64,000 nucleotides of DNA from Paraburkholderia caffeinilytica (GTDB taxonomy: Bacteria > Pseudomonadota > Gammaproteobacteria > Burkholderiales > Burkholderiaceae), in assembly GCF_003368325.1 (NCBI RefSeq), contig NZ_CP031466.1, positions 1,488,001-1,552,000 of the forward strand, written 5' to 3'. Below, in pieces: positions 18,493 to 27,591 of this stretch. The notes under the pieces are model-generated. The model searched no databases, was not told where the DNA came from, and worked only from the letters and a program-made list of their open reading frames with translations. The translations under genes and the position numbers were made by a program. Within the stretch, counting starts at the first letter, position 1, and each line of letters starts with the position of its first letter.

Positions 18493-19503
18493 TCAAGAGC
18501 GGGCCGCGCGCACGGTGCCCCAATAGCGCGTGATGAATGCGACCTCGACCGGCAAGGTTCTCGCCACGGTATCCAGCACGCGGTCGGTGTCGGTGAGCGG
18601 GAAGGTGCCCGAGAGCCGCAAACCGGCCACGGAGGGATCGCAGCTCAGATGTCCGGCACGATAGCGGTCGAGCTCGTTCACGAAATCGCCGAGCCGCATG
18701 CCGCTCGCGACGATCAGGCCATCCGTCCATGCCGCGTCGTCCTCGCTGATCGGCTCGACCGCGCTGACGTCGTCGCGCGTGAAGCGGGCGCGTTGGCCGG
18801 CATGGATGACCGGCGCGAGACCGGGTGCATCGAATGGGCTGATCCGCACCGCGCCTTCGAACACATCGAGGCGGCAGAGCACGCCCTGTTGTCTGACGGC
18901 GAAGCGCGTGCCCAAGGGCTGCAAGCCGCCTTGCGCGGTCTCGACGACGAACGGCCGCTGCTCACGGTCGCCGTGACCGGTCGCGATCATGATTTCGCCT
19001 TTGATCAGGCGTACGCGGCGCTCGGTGCTGTCGAAACGGATATCGACCGCGCTGTCGGTGTTCAGCGTCAGGCGAGTGCCGTCGGCAAGTGTCAGGGTGC
19101 GGCGCTCGCCGAGTGCGGTGCGCGCATCCGCGCTCCATGCGCGCCACGGCACGTGTTCACCGGCGATCCACGTCGCGCCGCCGGTGAACAGCAGGGTCGC
19201 GAGCACTTTGACGCTCGCGCGGCGCTTCGCCGAGCCGGGGCGCGTCAGCGCGGCGCGCAGGGCTGATGCGCCGCCGGTGCCCGCGCCTGCGTTACCCGGG
19301 GTGGCGTCGGCGAGGCTTCTGAAGCGGCTGCTGACGCTGCAGATGTGTTGCCATGCGCGCTCATGGTCGGGATGCTCGGCGCACCAGCGTGCCAGGGCGA
19401 GTTGCTGCGCGCGCGTGATGTCGCCGGATTGAAATTCCATCCACCACTCCACGGCGCGCAGCGCGATGTGTTGCGGAATATCGGGTCTCGCGCTCGCGTT
19501 CAT
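18493..19503 (-). CDS. FecR-type anti-sigma/sigma regulator
   Basis: A 336-aa inner-membrane regulator that relays the receptor signal to the ECF sigma factor. The start at 19503 lies 11 bp after the sigma gene stop and matches FecR N termini ([12 protein letters not shown], then [16 protein letters not shown]). A membrane segment lies around [16 protein letters not shown], followed by the FecR domain with [21 protein letters not shown] and a C-terminal STN-binding region. The frame continues upstream into the sigma gene, but that extension has no FecR similarity. Confidence 0.9.
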   Translation of the reverse strand: MNASARPDIPQHIALRAVEWWMEFQSGDITRAQQLALARWCAEHPDHERAWQHICSVSSRFRSLADATPGNAGAGTGGASALRAALTRPGSAKRRASVKVLATLLFTGGATWIAGEHVPWRAWSADARTALGERRTLTLADGTRLTLNTDSAVDIRFDSTERRVRLIKGEIMIATGHGDREQRPFVVETAQGGLQPLGTRFAVRQQGVLCRLDVFEGAVRISPFDAPGLAPVIHAGQRARFTRDDVSAVEPISEDDAAWTDGLIVASGMRLGDFVNELDRYRAGHLSCDPSVAGLRLSGTFPLTDTDRVLDTVARTLPVEVAFITRYWGTVRAARS

Positions 19504-19514
19504 CCGTCGATCCG

Positions 19515-20027
19515 TCAAGCCGCGTCGAGTGCAAAGAAACACTGCGCGCCGGCGCGCATCAGATGGCGTTTCACGGTCGAGATGGACAGCTTCAGTTGAG
19601 CGGCAATCTCGGCATGGCTCAAGCCGTCGAGCTGGGCCAGCAGGAACGCACGCTTCACGGCCACCGGCAGCCGTTCCAGCAAACTGTCGATTTCGCACAG
19701 CGCCTCAAGGAGCAGCGCACGGTCTTCAGGCGAGGGCGCGAACCGCTCGGGGACGAGCGCCAATGCTTCCAGGTAAGCGCGCTCGATCTGCTCGCGACGC
19801 CAGTAGTTGGCGATCACGCGTTGTGCGACTGTCGTCAGGAACGCACGCGGTTCTTCCAGGGCGAGTGGTTCATCGCGGGCGAGCAGACGCACGAATGTGT
19901 CGTGCGCAAGGTCGGCGGCGCGATGCGCGCAGCCGAGCTTCTTGCGCAGCCATGCGTGCAGCCAGCCGTGATGAGTGCTGTAGAGCGCCTGCATCTCGTG
20001 ATGCAGGGCTGATTCGTTTGCCGCCAT
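19515..20027 (-). CDS. FecI-type ECF sigma factor
   Basis: A 170-aa sigma factor with region 2 ([21 protein letters not shown] then [21 protein letters not shown]) and region 4 ([23 protein letters not shown] followed by [11 protein letters not shown]), typical of FecI. It should direct transcription of the receptor gene on signalling. It is the first gene of the iron-signalling operon and has a Fur box 44-62 bp upstream of its start codon, so iron starvation would turn it on. Confidence 0.92.
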   Translation of the reverse strand: MAANESALHHEMQALYSTHHGWLHAWLRKKLGCAHRAADLAHDTFVRLLARDEPLALEEPRAFLTTVAQRVIANYWRREQIERAYLEALALVPERFAPSPEDRALLLEALCEIDSLLERLPVAVKRAFLLAQLDGLSHAEIAAQLKLSISTVKRHLMRAGAQCFFALDAA

Positions 20028-20070
20028 GGCCTGCCGGGCGCGCCGGATCGAGAGATGCGACGCCTTTGTA

Positions 20071-20089
20071 AATGAGAATGATTCGCATC
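20071..20089 (-). promoter_or_regulatory. Fur box of the fecI operon
   Basis: AATGAGAATGATTCGCATC; read on the minus strand this gives GATGCGAATCATTCTCATT, a good match to the Fur consensus of NATWAT hexamers, placed in the fecI promoter. Confidence 0.8.
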
Positions 20090-20336
20090 ATAGCATGACA
20101 AAATGTAAGGAGGGAATGAGCACGTGCCGACGCCAGGACAGGTTGCCTCGAAACCGGCCGATCGCGATGCCGACCTGGCTGCTGCCGGTGCCCGGCAGAA
20201 ATGGGCACAGCGCGAGCAGGTTGCGGAACGTGTGCTCGTCGAGCCAGCGCCGCCGCTTGACGCACTCGTCGCGGAAGTAACCGACATTGGCGGCAGGGCC
20301 GCCGAACGAGGTCAGGCCGAGCCGTAGAAAAATGCA
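20088..20336 (-). pseudogene. Chromate transporter (ChrA) N-terminal relic
   Basis: The minus strand reads, without a stop for about 80 codons, an unmistakable ChrA N-terminal segment: LRLGLTSFGGPAANVGYFRD, then RRRWLDEHTFRNLLALCPFL, then PGTGSSQVGIAIGRFRGNL. These are the conserved first-helix and GGP regions of chromate ion transporters. No start codon is available in frame: an upstream ATG reading MDSIASG stops in another frame. The rest of the roughly 400-aa gene is missing and the frame ends at 20088 inside the Fur box of fecI. This looks like the end product of a deletion that fused a chrA gene to the fecI promoter region. Confidence 0.85.
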
Positions 20337-20439
20337 GAACCCGGACGATGTATCGAACGCTCAACCGGACGCAATCGAATCCATGTCCGCGACTCAACGC
20401 GGCGCCTCTGCCACTCATTACGCATTGCTTCACACCCGC

Positions 20440-20898
20440 TCACAGCAACGATTTCCCTTGGGCGAGAATCTTGTCGCAGACCTGCTTGGTGATCTGTTCC
20501 TTGAGGCCGCCGCCGCTCAGATCCAGTTGCTTGCCGTTGCTGCCGGTCAGGATGCCCTTGGCGCCATCGGCATAGCCGCTGTCAGACGAGGCCGAACTGG
20601 AACCGCCCGGGAGCTTGCTCATCAGCGAGTCCTTGACCGACGACGCGCTGTTGCCGCTGAGATAGTTGTTCTTGATGCAGAACTCCAGCACGCCCGCGAC
20701 ATTGCCGGTGCTGCCGGAAGTCAATGACTGGCCTGACAAGGCGCTGCCCATGCCGCCGAGGCTCCCGAGTCCGCCGGACGACTCGCCCCCCGAACCCTGG
20801 TTGAGCAGGTTGCCGAGCTGCGCCTGGACGGCCGGGACAGGCAGCAAGACGGCGATCAGAACCCCTGCAGTTGCGATGCGATACGTGCGCGCGTTCAT
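20440..20898 (-). CDS. Exported DUF2501-type protein (YjjA-like)
   Basis: A 152-aa protein with a signal peptide (residues 1-26, ending PAVQAQ), a Gly/Ser-rich low-complexity stretch (about 30-65), and the family-typical core NVAGVLEFCIKNNYLSG and EQITKQVCDKILAQGKSL with two conserved cysteines. GGAGTTCGAGT precedes the ATG. The family is periplasmic and of unknown function. It is monocistronic, and the neighbours do not suggest a role. Confidence 0.85.
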   Translation of the reverse strand: MNARTYRIATAGVLIAVLLPVPAVQAQLGNLLNQGSGGESSGGLGSLGGMGSALSGQSLTSGSTGNVAGVLEFCIKNNYLSGNSASSVKDSLMSKLPGGSSSASSDSGYADGAKGILTGSNGKQLDLSGGGLKEQITKQVCDKILAQGKSLL

Positions 20899-21036
20899 AC
20901 TCGAACTCCTTCTGCCGGCTGGAAGTCCTCTCTACTATAGTGCCTTCCAGTCAGACGACAGATGGGGTTGCCACGTTAAATATTGTCGTGGGTGCGTGGC
21001 GTGCGGGCGTTGCGCGCAGGGTGCGGCCGCCAGGTA

Positions 21037-21303
21037 TCACGCCCGGCCGGGCGCTGCGTCGACTCGGAATTGACAGATCACGTCCGCGCTATCGGCGAGC
21101 ATTTCGATCTCGGCCGCTGTCAATGAAGAGATCCGCGTTGCCATCGAATCGGTTAGTCCGAGCGCGCGTTTTGCCTGCCCCCGGTCTTCTCCAAGCATCC
21201 GTTGCGCGAGCAGGAGGTACGACTGGTTGAATGCGGCAATCGCCTGCAGGCTGTCTGGCGCTGTCACGTTAAATTGTTCACGACGCAATAGTGGTGAGGA
21301 CAT
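21037..21303 (-). CDS. Orphan FlhD-like transcriptional regulator
   Basis: An 88-aa protein whose core closely follows FlhD: NQSYLLLAQRMLGEDRGQAK, then LGLTDSMATRISSLTAAEIE, then LADSADVICQFRVD. FlhD normally acts with FlhC as a hetero-hexameric activator of flagellar and other genes and is about 105-120 aa long. This copy is shorter at the C terminus, has no flhC next to it and no flagellar genes nearby. It may act alone, with a FlhC encoded elsewhere, or as a competitor. A small-RNA-like gene ends about 150 bp upstream on the same strand. Confidence 0.8.
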   Translation of the reverse strand: MSSPLLRREQFNVTAPDSLQAIAAFNQSYLLLAQRMLGEDRGQAKRALGLTDSMATRISSLTAAEIEMLADSADVICQFRVDAAPGRA

Positions 21304-21455
21304 ACGCTTGCTCAGTAGACGGACGGAATCTGGGTGGCTTCCGTGAAACGATGCTAGGCCATCACGCGATCTTGATCGGCGATCCCAGCAACGTGACGGT
21401 GCCGCTCTAACGCATCGTTGACCCTATGGTAGGGAATCGAATCTGGTGGCTCAAG

Positions 21456-21534
21456 AAAAAAGCCTGCCGCCCGAGAGGCGGCAGGTGAAATCGAGGGGCG
21501 GGGTTGCCTCAGGGAGGCCCCCCTCGAAAGACCG
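21456..21534 (-). ncRNA. Putative small RNA, copy A of a three-copy family
   Basis: Read on the minus strand: a -10-like TAAACT (plus positions 21541-21546), a predicted start near 21534, hairpin 1 (TCGAGGGG at 21491-21498 paired with 21520-21527), then a Rho-independent terminator. Its stem CCTGCCGCC (21463-21471) pairs with 21477-21485 and is followed by a U-run from the A-run 21456-21461. Predicted length is about 80 nt. Copies B and C share the same arrangement and spacing. It lies upstream of and co-directional with the FlhD-like gene, so it could also be a terminated leader. Confidence 0.7.
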
Positions 21535-22219
21535 AAGCAGAGTTTATTCGGTCGGAGCAGACGGCGGATGTGCGTGGCGGATTGAGTCAAACTGTTGACG
21601 GAATGGGACACGAAAAGGCGTCGTTCGGGCAGGAACGACGCAAACGCCTCGTACAGACCACGGCCGCATGGGCCGCCCATCGGCATGGTTGCCGACTGGG
21701 AAGTAACGTGTGACGGCCGCGACATGTGAGCTCGGGACAGGGCGTCCTGTCAATCCGGCTCGGGCTGTATCGACGGGACTCCATGACTGATTGGCGACGA
21801 TCGGCACGTCAGGAGCGTACGGAAACTGTGCCACGCTGGCTGTAAGCGGTAGCCGGTCTGCGAAGACCAGATGTTCGTTCGATTCTAATTGATCCGTTTC
21901 AATTAGATATTACTTTGCATAGAGCAATGAACGTCCGCTTTTCCTGAAATGGAGCGCTCGAACAACGCTGCATATTAATGACGTGGTCATATATGCGTAT
22001 CAAATTGCCAATGCAAAATATAAATATGGATTTTGAATAAATAGCTTGTTGTTACGCGTAAAGTTGTATTCCGCCTAAAAGGATTGATCGGATCCGCCAA
22101 CATGTTGGTCGATTCGGCCATAAAAATACGTCGCCGACCGTCCTTATGTACGATCAGCTCAGACAATTAATCCGGCTCGACGCAAGCCGGAACGGGCAAC
22201 CAATTTCCGGGAAAATCTG
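21535..22219. other. Non-coding regulatory region upstream of the first GlxA-type regulator
   Basis: AT-rich, no convincing gene. It contains a perfect 8-bp inverted repeat TCTAATTG/CAATTAGA (21884-21891 and 21900-21907, 8-base spacer), a possible operator. The left part (21547-21600) is the conserved upstream block of small RNA copy A. Confidence 0.5.
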
Positions 22220-23209
22220 ATGGAGTGTTCTTCAGTCGCATACCGCAACAGCACGATGGCACCTCGCGTATTGCCGGCGGCCGGCACCGTGAAGCGTATC
22301 GGTGTAATTCTGTTTAGTGGCTTTGCCCTTCCAGAGGCCGCTGCGATTGCGGAGGTATTCCAGTCGGCGAATGCGTTCACAGAGGGCGAGCAGTATGGGG
22401 GGACACGTTACGACGTCAGTTTGTTGTCGGCGGCCGGGGGCAGGATCGTGAGTTCTTCATCGGTGTTTGTCTGGACCGAGGGCATCGAGGCACAGCGCGA
22501 CTCAGAGCGCTTTCACGCCTTGTTTATTGCGGGAGGCGGAGGCGCGATCGATGCATTACGCGACGAACATCTGATTGCGTGGCTTCGTCGGGCGCATCGG
22601 CGTGGAGAGCTGGTATTCCCGATCGGTGAAGGACGGGCGCTGCTCGACGTCGCCGGGTTCGGGCAAACCACGGGTATCAGGCGCTACGGCGAACGCACGG
22701 GTGAAATCGCGCAGACCGGCGCTGGTAAAGGCTCTGCGAGCACTTCCCTGAGCCCCTTCCAAACCGCCGTTGCGGTGGTTGAGGAAGATTTCGGAGCCGA
22801 AGTTGCGCGTCAGATCGCTGACTGGGTCGCGCCATCCACAAATACCCGGTTTACGGCGATTGTGCGCAAGAATGCTTCGGTTGGCGTGAGCGAGAAAATC
22901 AAGGCGTCGGCAAAATGGCTTGAAACAAACGGACACCGGCCTATCTCGATCGACGACGCAGCGCAGATCGCCGGCATGAGCGAGCGCAATTTCCTCCGGC
23001 GTTTCAAGGTCGAAATGGGTGTGACGCCGTCTGATTACTTGCTGTATGTGCGGCTTGATATGAGCTGTCGCCTGCTTGTCGAAACTGACCTGCCAGTCGA
23101 CAAGGTGGCACGCCATTGTGGCATTGGGTGTGGCGGTCGGCTGGCGAAACTCTTCCGCAAGCATTTAACGACAACACCCACTGAGTATCGTATGGGCAAA
23201 CGGGGCTGA
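22220..23209 (+). CDS. GlxA-type AraC regulator, paralogue 1 of 5
   Basis: A 329-aa protein with an N-terminal DJ-1/PfpI (class-I amidotransferase-like) domain, residues about 25-190 (GVILFSGFALPEAAAIAEVF, then SLLSAAGGRIVSSSSVFVWT), and a C-terminal AraC domain from about 230 (ISIDDAAQIAGMSERNFLRR). At the nucleophile elbow, where catalytic relatives have cysteine, it reads PIGEGRALL, so the domain probably binds a ligand rather than cleaving one. Four relatives lie within the next 14 kb. The ATG at 22256 is an alternative start. Target genes are unknown; galU is next on the same strand, 680 bp downstream. Confidence 0.88.
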   Translation: MECSSVAYRNSTMAPRVLPAAGTVKRIGVILFSGFALPEAAAIAEVFQSANAFTEGEQYGGTRYDVSLLSAAGGRIVSSSSVFVWTEGIEAQRDSERFHALFIAGGGGAIDALRDEHLIAWLRRAHRRGELVFPIGEGRALLDVAGFGQTTGIRRYGERTGEIAQTGAGKGSASTSLSPFQTAVAVVEEDFGAEVARQIADWVAPSTNTRFTAIVRKNASVGVSEKIKASAKWLETNGHRPISIDDAAQIAGMSERNFLRRFKVEMGVTPSDYLLYVRLDMSCRLLVETDLPVDKVARHCGIGCGGRLAKLFRKHLTTTPTEYRMGKRG

Positions 23210-23888
23210 ATGGAAAATGACGCTTCCGTCCACCTCGAAGCCGCTAATTTCACCATGTCAGAAGCTGCCCATGTTTTTTGGGGAGTGCAGTTATTTATCA
23301 GGCATCGGGATTTTTATTGCCGATAACGTCAGTCATTCGGGTTGATGTTATGCCTAATGACTACAGCCTGATGGAGATTAATCGGTCTCGATCGGTATCA
23401 TTTTTGCCAGATGATCTTTCGTCATGATCACTCCGTGAGTGTCATGGCTCGCTCGCAGAAAAATTGCTAAATGGATAAATGTTCAAATTAGGCGCGCGGC
23501 GCAAACAATTATTCGCGAAAAAGACCTTTAAATTCAAGCGGCAGTAACGAATCTGAGTGGAAAGGCTGATGCAGGCGAGGGCGGACTGGGCGAGAAAAAC
23601 GCATTGAGTAGGGGCGGTTCGGCCAAAACTCGAATCGCTTACGCCATGCGCGGCTACGTGACCAACCGGGACCTTATGTTCCCGCCTCGTCGTTTCGGCT
23701 CGTGTGAGCGACAACCTGCACCAGATCCCGGCGGTCGACACCGACCTACCGCTTTCCACCTGAGGCGTTGACCTTCGGACCATGCCTTAGTGTGTTCCGT
23801 CGACCGCCTCCAGGTTTGCGTACCTATCAGCGCGGGCCGGGATGACTTAACCGCGATCTGGCCATATCAATGACATTCGGAGTCCCGC
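23210..23888. other. Non-coding gap before galU
   Basis: No convincing gene in six frames. The left half is AT-rich and the right half GC-rich (from about 23560), as if two pieces of different origin were joined. No clear terminator or operator could be assigned. Confidence 0.4.
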
Positions 23889-24770
23889 ATGCTAAAAGTT
23901 ACAAAGGCAGTATTTCCGGTAGCTGGCCTTGGCACCCGATTTCTTCCTGCCACGAAGGCGAGCCCAAAGGAGATGCTGCCGATTGTGGATAAGCCGCTGA
24001 TTCAATACGCGGTCGAGGAGGCAATGGCGGCCGGTATCACCGAGATGATTTTTGTCACAGGCCGCAGTAAGCGAGCCATCGAAGATCATTTCGACAAATC
24101 CTACGAGGTCGAGGCGGAACTGGAGGCGCGCGGCAAGGCCAAGCTGCTCGAGTTGGTACGTAGCATCAAACCGAGCCATGTCGATTGTTTTTACGTGCGC
24201 CAACCGGAGGCGCGCGGGCTGGGGCACGCGGTGTTGTGCGCGGAGAAGCTGGTAGGCGATAGCCCGTTCGCCGTGATTCTTGCGGACGACTTGCTATATG
24301 GCAGCCCCCCGGTCATGAAGCAAATGATCGAGGTGTTCGATCATTACCATAGCTCCCTGATCGGCGTTGAGGAAATTCCGGCGCAGGATACCAAATCGTA
24401 CGGAATCATCGACGGCAAGGAATGGGAGGAGTCGATCATCAAGATGTCGGGAATCGTCGAGAAGCCGGAGCCGAGTGTGGCGCCGTCGAATCTCGGCGTG
24501 GTGGGCCGCTATGTGCTGAAGCCGCGGATCTTCGAACATCTGCGCGCGCTGAAGCCGGGCGCGGGCGGTGAGTTGCAGCTGACGGACGCGATTCAGTCCT
24601 TGCTCGCCGATGAACAGGTGCTGGCGTACAAGTACCACGGCACGCGCTTCGACTGCGGCAGCAAGCTGGGTTATCTGAAGGCGACAGTGGAATTTGCGCT
24701 GCGGCATCCTGAGGTAGGTACCGAGTTTCGTGAGTACCTCGAGCGGCACCTGTCGCTGCTGCCGACGTGA
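23889..24770 (+). CDS. galU: UTP-glucose-1-phosphate uridylyltransferase
   Basis: A 293-aa enzyme making UDP-glucose from UTP and glucose-1-phosphate, a precursor for exopolysaccharide, lipopolysaccharide and galactose metabolism. It starts with the nucleotide-binding motif AVFPVAGLGTRFLPATKASP at residues 6-25, followed by EMLPIVDKPLIQYAVEEA and PFAVILADDLL, typical of GalU/GalF. Length and sequence are full and normal. It is a single gene between two GlxA-type regulators, followed by a hairpin terminator. Context with rmlC-like and wcaJ-like genes suggests an exopolysaccharide locus. Confidence 0.95.
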   Translation: MLKVTKAVFPVAGLGTRFLPATKASPKEMLPIVDKPLIQYAVEEAMAAGITEMIFVTGRSKRAIEDHFDKSYEVEAELEARGKAKLLELVRSIKPSHVDCFYVRQPEARGLGHAVLCAEKLVGDSPFAVILADDLLYGSPPVMKQMIEVFDHYHSSLIGVEEIPAQDTKSYGIIDGKEWEESIIKMSGIVEKPEPSVAPSNLGVVGRYVLKPRIFEHLRALKPGAGGELQLTDAIQSLLADEQVLAYKYHGTRFDCGSKLGYLKATVEFALRHPEVGTEFREYLERHLSLLPT

Positions 24771-24799
24771 AATTGTCGCGCGTCCTGACTCGGTGCACG

Positions 24800-24822
24800 C
24801 ATGCCGGATAAAAGCCGGCATG
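24800..24822 (+). terminator. Hairpin after galU
   Basis: CATGCCGG (24800-24807) pairs perfectly with CCGGCATG (24815-24822) across a 7-base loop, 30 bp after the galU stop. There is no clear U-run, so termination is likely but not certain. Confidence 0.5.
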
Positions 24823-24844
24823 TGAGTATTGAGTCAGGATGCAA

Positions 24845-24895
<51 letters not shown>

Positions 24896-24897
<2 letters not shown>

Positions 24898-25309
24898 ACT
24901 CCAGGATCCAGTGTTCCTGAGTGAGCACCCGGTTTTCGATTGACTTTGCCAACTTGTGCAGAGCCACTCTGATCGGTAGTCCTTCGGACGCTACCCAATG
25001 TCCTATGCGAGGAAATTCCAACTGATGAAAATGTCCGGCTAGAAGCGCTATCTCAATGCGTCCTACGCCATTGGAATTCCGCATCGCATGATTGGCGCCG
25101 GCGCAATTCCAACAAAAGGGCGCCGAGGTTCGAGAAGGACTGACCAGGTGCAGGATCAGATCAGCGCCATTCGCATCTCGATCATGCGTCACCTCCCACG
25201 ATAGCCTTCCACCGGCGTCCGGCAATCCGCTGATCCACGTTGCCACCACCGACGGATCATAGCCCCAAAGGCGCAGACCGGCGCGTACGTGAGGGCGAGG
25301 GTGCGGCAT
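24896..25309 (-). CDS. Hypothetical protein, 137 aa
   Basis: Start chosen at 25309 because AGGAGG sits 6 bases before that ATG; the frame also allows 25363. The protein is soluble, with no signal peptide or membrane segment. It has several Trp and His residues and one CWNC motif (about residue 75) that could bind a metal or form a disulphide. I do not recognise the family. It faces galU across the repeat-hairpin region and shares no obvious operon partner. Confidence 0.55.
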
Positions 25310-25944
25310 ATTCGAACCTCCTGGTGAAATCGAGGAGTGTGTGAAGTTTCCTTCCCTCAGCATGACGCCTGATCCTTTTTTCGGTTAGCGATGAACGAAA
25401 ATGCGCGAGCCAATTGGGTCAAGTAGTACCTCGATCGTTCAAATCCTTAAGGGTGACCCCAGGTCAGGATTGTTGGCGAGCGCTCGGCAATCGGATTGGA
25501 TCGAAAAAACTAAAATTGCAGGGAGCGACTGGCCCGGACGCGGCCTTGCTCGCCAAGACCCAAGCGCGAGTGAGTATAGGTTGGCCATGAGACGGTCACT
25601 CCTGGCTGGCATAAATCGTCAGGACTTTGACGGCAAAGAACCCAAAAGTTTGGCCGCTGTGATTCTCCACCTTAGCTGGCGGAGATCGAGGAAGATCGAC
25701 GTTGTCCATTTCTGTTGAATAGGACGGCGAAGTAATGTTACGAAACCATCCGTACATTGTGGGCAGAGATGATGCATGCAGTCATAGTCCGAACTGCGTG
25801 CTGATAACCGTCCGCAGCCGCCAACGTATTATCGTATTCAGCCATCCAAAGATGTTATGCGTGCTGCTTGTGTACGATTATCGAGACAGTCAAAACGGCT
25901 CGGATGTAGCCGTAGGAGGCCAATTATCTTCGGGGGACGACTGG
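25310..25944. other. Gap without a supported gene
   Basis: Open frames here (for instance 25401-25718 on the plus strand) have no ribosome-binding site, no recognisable motif and unbiased codon use. The 3' part is the leader of the next regulator, whose frame is open from 25735 without similarity to its paralogues before 25945. Confidence 0.45.
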
Positions 25945-26940
25945 ATGGCAGTTTTTTTTGCCCGCTGTAGTCGCAAGGCGACTCAGCCTCAGGTTGAGCA
26001 CGACGTTTGCACTGTACGACGTATCGGAATCGCACTGTTTAACGGTTTCGCGTTGCCTGAGGCAGCCACGATTGTGGAGATTTTTCAGTCAGCAAACGAA
26101 TTCAGTGCTTCCATGCACACTGGCGGGCCACGCTACGATGTTCGCCTGTTGTCGGTCACCGGCGGGAGGATAGCGAGTTCGTCGTCGGTGTTCGTTTGGA
26201 CCGACAGCATTGAGTCAAGTGCTCATGCAGACGACCTCCATGCAATTTTCATTGCCGGTGGTGCCGGTGTCCGCAGCGTCCTGAGCGAGGAGCGCTTGAT
26301 CGGATGGTTGCGTAGACTGGATTTGCGCAGAGAACGGGTTTTTCCGATTGCCAACGGACGCCTGCTGCTGGACGCCGCCGAACTCCCGGATACATCTCGC
26401 AAGCTGCGACGCGGCGAAGCTGCTCATGCGGTGGCGTGGAATGGATTGAAGGTGCCCGCTCCGCAGCGATCCAGCACGCCACTGCGAGCCGCGCTGGCGA
26501 TGATCGAAGAAGACCTTGGCACAGAGATAGCACGGCAAATTACCGGCGCTGTGAGGTTGCGCTTCGAGGCGCAGTTTGCCGCGACTTCCAACAAGAACGT
26601 GTTCGGCGCAGTGAGCGAAAAGATTCAGGCGTCGGCGCAATGGCTGGAAATGAACTGTGGGAGAACGATCTCAATTGAAGAAGCGGCGCAATTCGCCGCG
26701 ATGAGTGAGCGGAATTTCTTGCGTCGCTTCAAGATGGAAATGGGGGTGACGCCGTCCGACTATCTTTTATACGTCCGCATTGACAAGTGCTCTCATTTTC
26801 TTTCCGAGACCGATCTGCCGGTCGACAAAATTGCGCGGCGTTGCGGAATGGGTAGCGGTGGACAACTTTCCAAAATATTTCGCAAATATCTAGGTGTGAC
26901 GCCGACAGAGTATCGCGCGAGCAAACGGTCTATCAGCTAA
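25945..26940 (+). CDS. GlxA-type AraC regulator, paralogue 2 of 5
   Basis: Start at 25945 gives 331 aa, the length of paralogues 3 and 5, with CGGGGGA just upstream; the longer frame from 25735 adds 70 residues not found in relatives. The DJ-1/PfpI-like domain begins RRIGIALFNGFALPEAATIV and the AraC domain contains AAMSERNFLRRFKMEMGVTP. Again no cysteine is seen at the elbow (PIANGRLLLDAA). It is closest by eye to paralogue 1, with the same orientation; the rmlC-like gene converges on it. Regulated genes are not evident. Confidence 0.87.
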   Translation: MAVFFARCSRKATQPQVEHDVCTVRRIGIALFNGFALPEAATIVEIFQSANEFSASMHTGGPRYDVRLLSVTGGRIASSSSVFVWTDSIESSAHADDLHAIFIAGGAGVRSVLSEERLIGWLRRLDLRRERVFPIANGRLLLDAAELPDTSRKLRRGEAAHAVAWNGLKVPAPQRSSTPLRAALAMIEEDLGTEIARQITGAVRLRFEAQFAATSNKNVFGAVSEKIQASAQWLEMNCGRTISIEEAAQFAAMSERNFLRRFKMEMGVTPSDYLLYVRIDKCSHFLSETDLPVDKIARRCGMGSGGQLSKIFRKYLGVTPTEYRASKRSIS

Positions 26941-27042
26941 GTGCGATGACAGAGGCTATAGGACAGCCAGCCTGGTTTGCGCCGCGCGATCACAGGCAGC
27001 TGGATCAGCAGAAGGATGTAAAGCCGTGAACGATGACTACTG

Positions 27043-27591
27043 TCAATAGACATCGGCCATGCTGAAGCTTGTACCGACTGAATCGCGTGCCGACGTGATC
27101 GGAGTCTTGTGGAGCTTCCAGTCGATCGCAATGTCAGGGTCGTCCCACCGCAATGTACGCTCATGCTCGACAAAACTGCGCTCGGTTGTCTTGCAGAGCA
27201 CCTCCACGACATCCGACAGTGCGTGGAAACCATGAGCAAACCCGGGTGGTATCCACAACTGATGGCAGTTGGATGCAGATAAGCGCGCACTGATCCATCG
27301 CCCGAACGTTGGCGACCAGCGGCGCAAGTCAACCGCTACATCGACTATTTCGCCGCTCACTACCCGAACCAGTTTCCCTTGTGGTCGCTGGATCTGATAA
27401 TGCAGACCGCGCAGGACGTTATGAGCAACGACTGAATGGCGCTCCTGCACAAATCGGTAGCCGCGGGCCACGTGCTCTTCAAATTCTTCCTGATCGAAGC
27501 TGTCGAATGAAACGCCTCGCATGTCGGAAAATATGCGGGGTTCAATCAGCTTGACGTCGATAATTGCTGTGTGTTGAACATGCATTGCCAT
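27043..27591 (-). CDS. dTDP-4-dehydrorhamnose 3,5-epimerase-like protein (RmlC family)
   Basis: A 182-aa cupin of the RmlC family, which epimerises dTDP-4-keto-6-deoxyglucose at C3 and C5 during dTDP-rhamnose synthesis. Recognisable parts are NVLRGLHYQIQRPQGKLVRV with the catalytic His, FDSFDQEEFEEH, and QLWIPPGFAHGF. The usual FLYK(A/T)T(D/N)YY motif is changed to VLCKTTERS, so the conserved tyrosine acting as the second catalytic acid is a cysteine. It may be inactive, a mono-epimerase, or a different cupin. The ATG at 27591 is preferred; the upstream open frame to 28035 has no family similarity. No rmlA, rmlB or rmlD is nearby. Confidence 0.82.
   Translation of the reverse strand: MAMHVQHTAIIDVKLIEPRIFSDMRGVSFDSFDQEEFEEHVARGYRFVQERHSVVAHNVLRGLHYQIQRPQGKLVRVVSGEIVDVAVDLRRWSPTFGRWISARLSASNCHQLWIPPGFAHGFHALSDVVEVLCKTTERSFVEHERTLRWDDPDIAIDWKLHKTPITSARDSVGTSFSMADVY

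Noticed and set aside
23560..23790. GC-rich part of the gap before galU as a possible gene fragment
   Set aside because: Frames of 60-110 codons exist on the minus strand, but none shows a recognisable family or a start with a ribosome-binding site.
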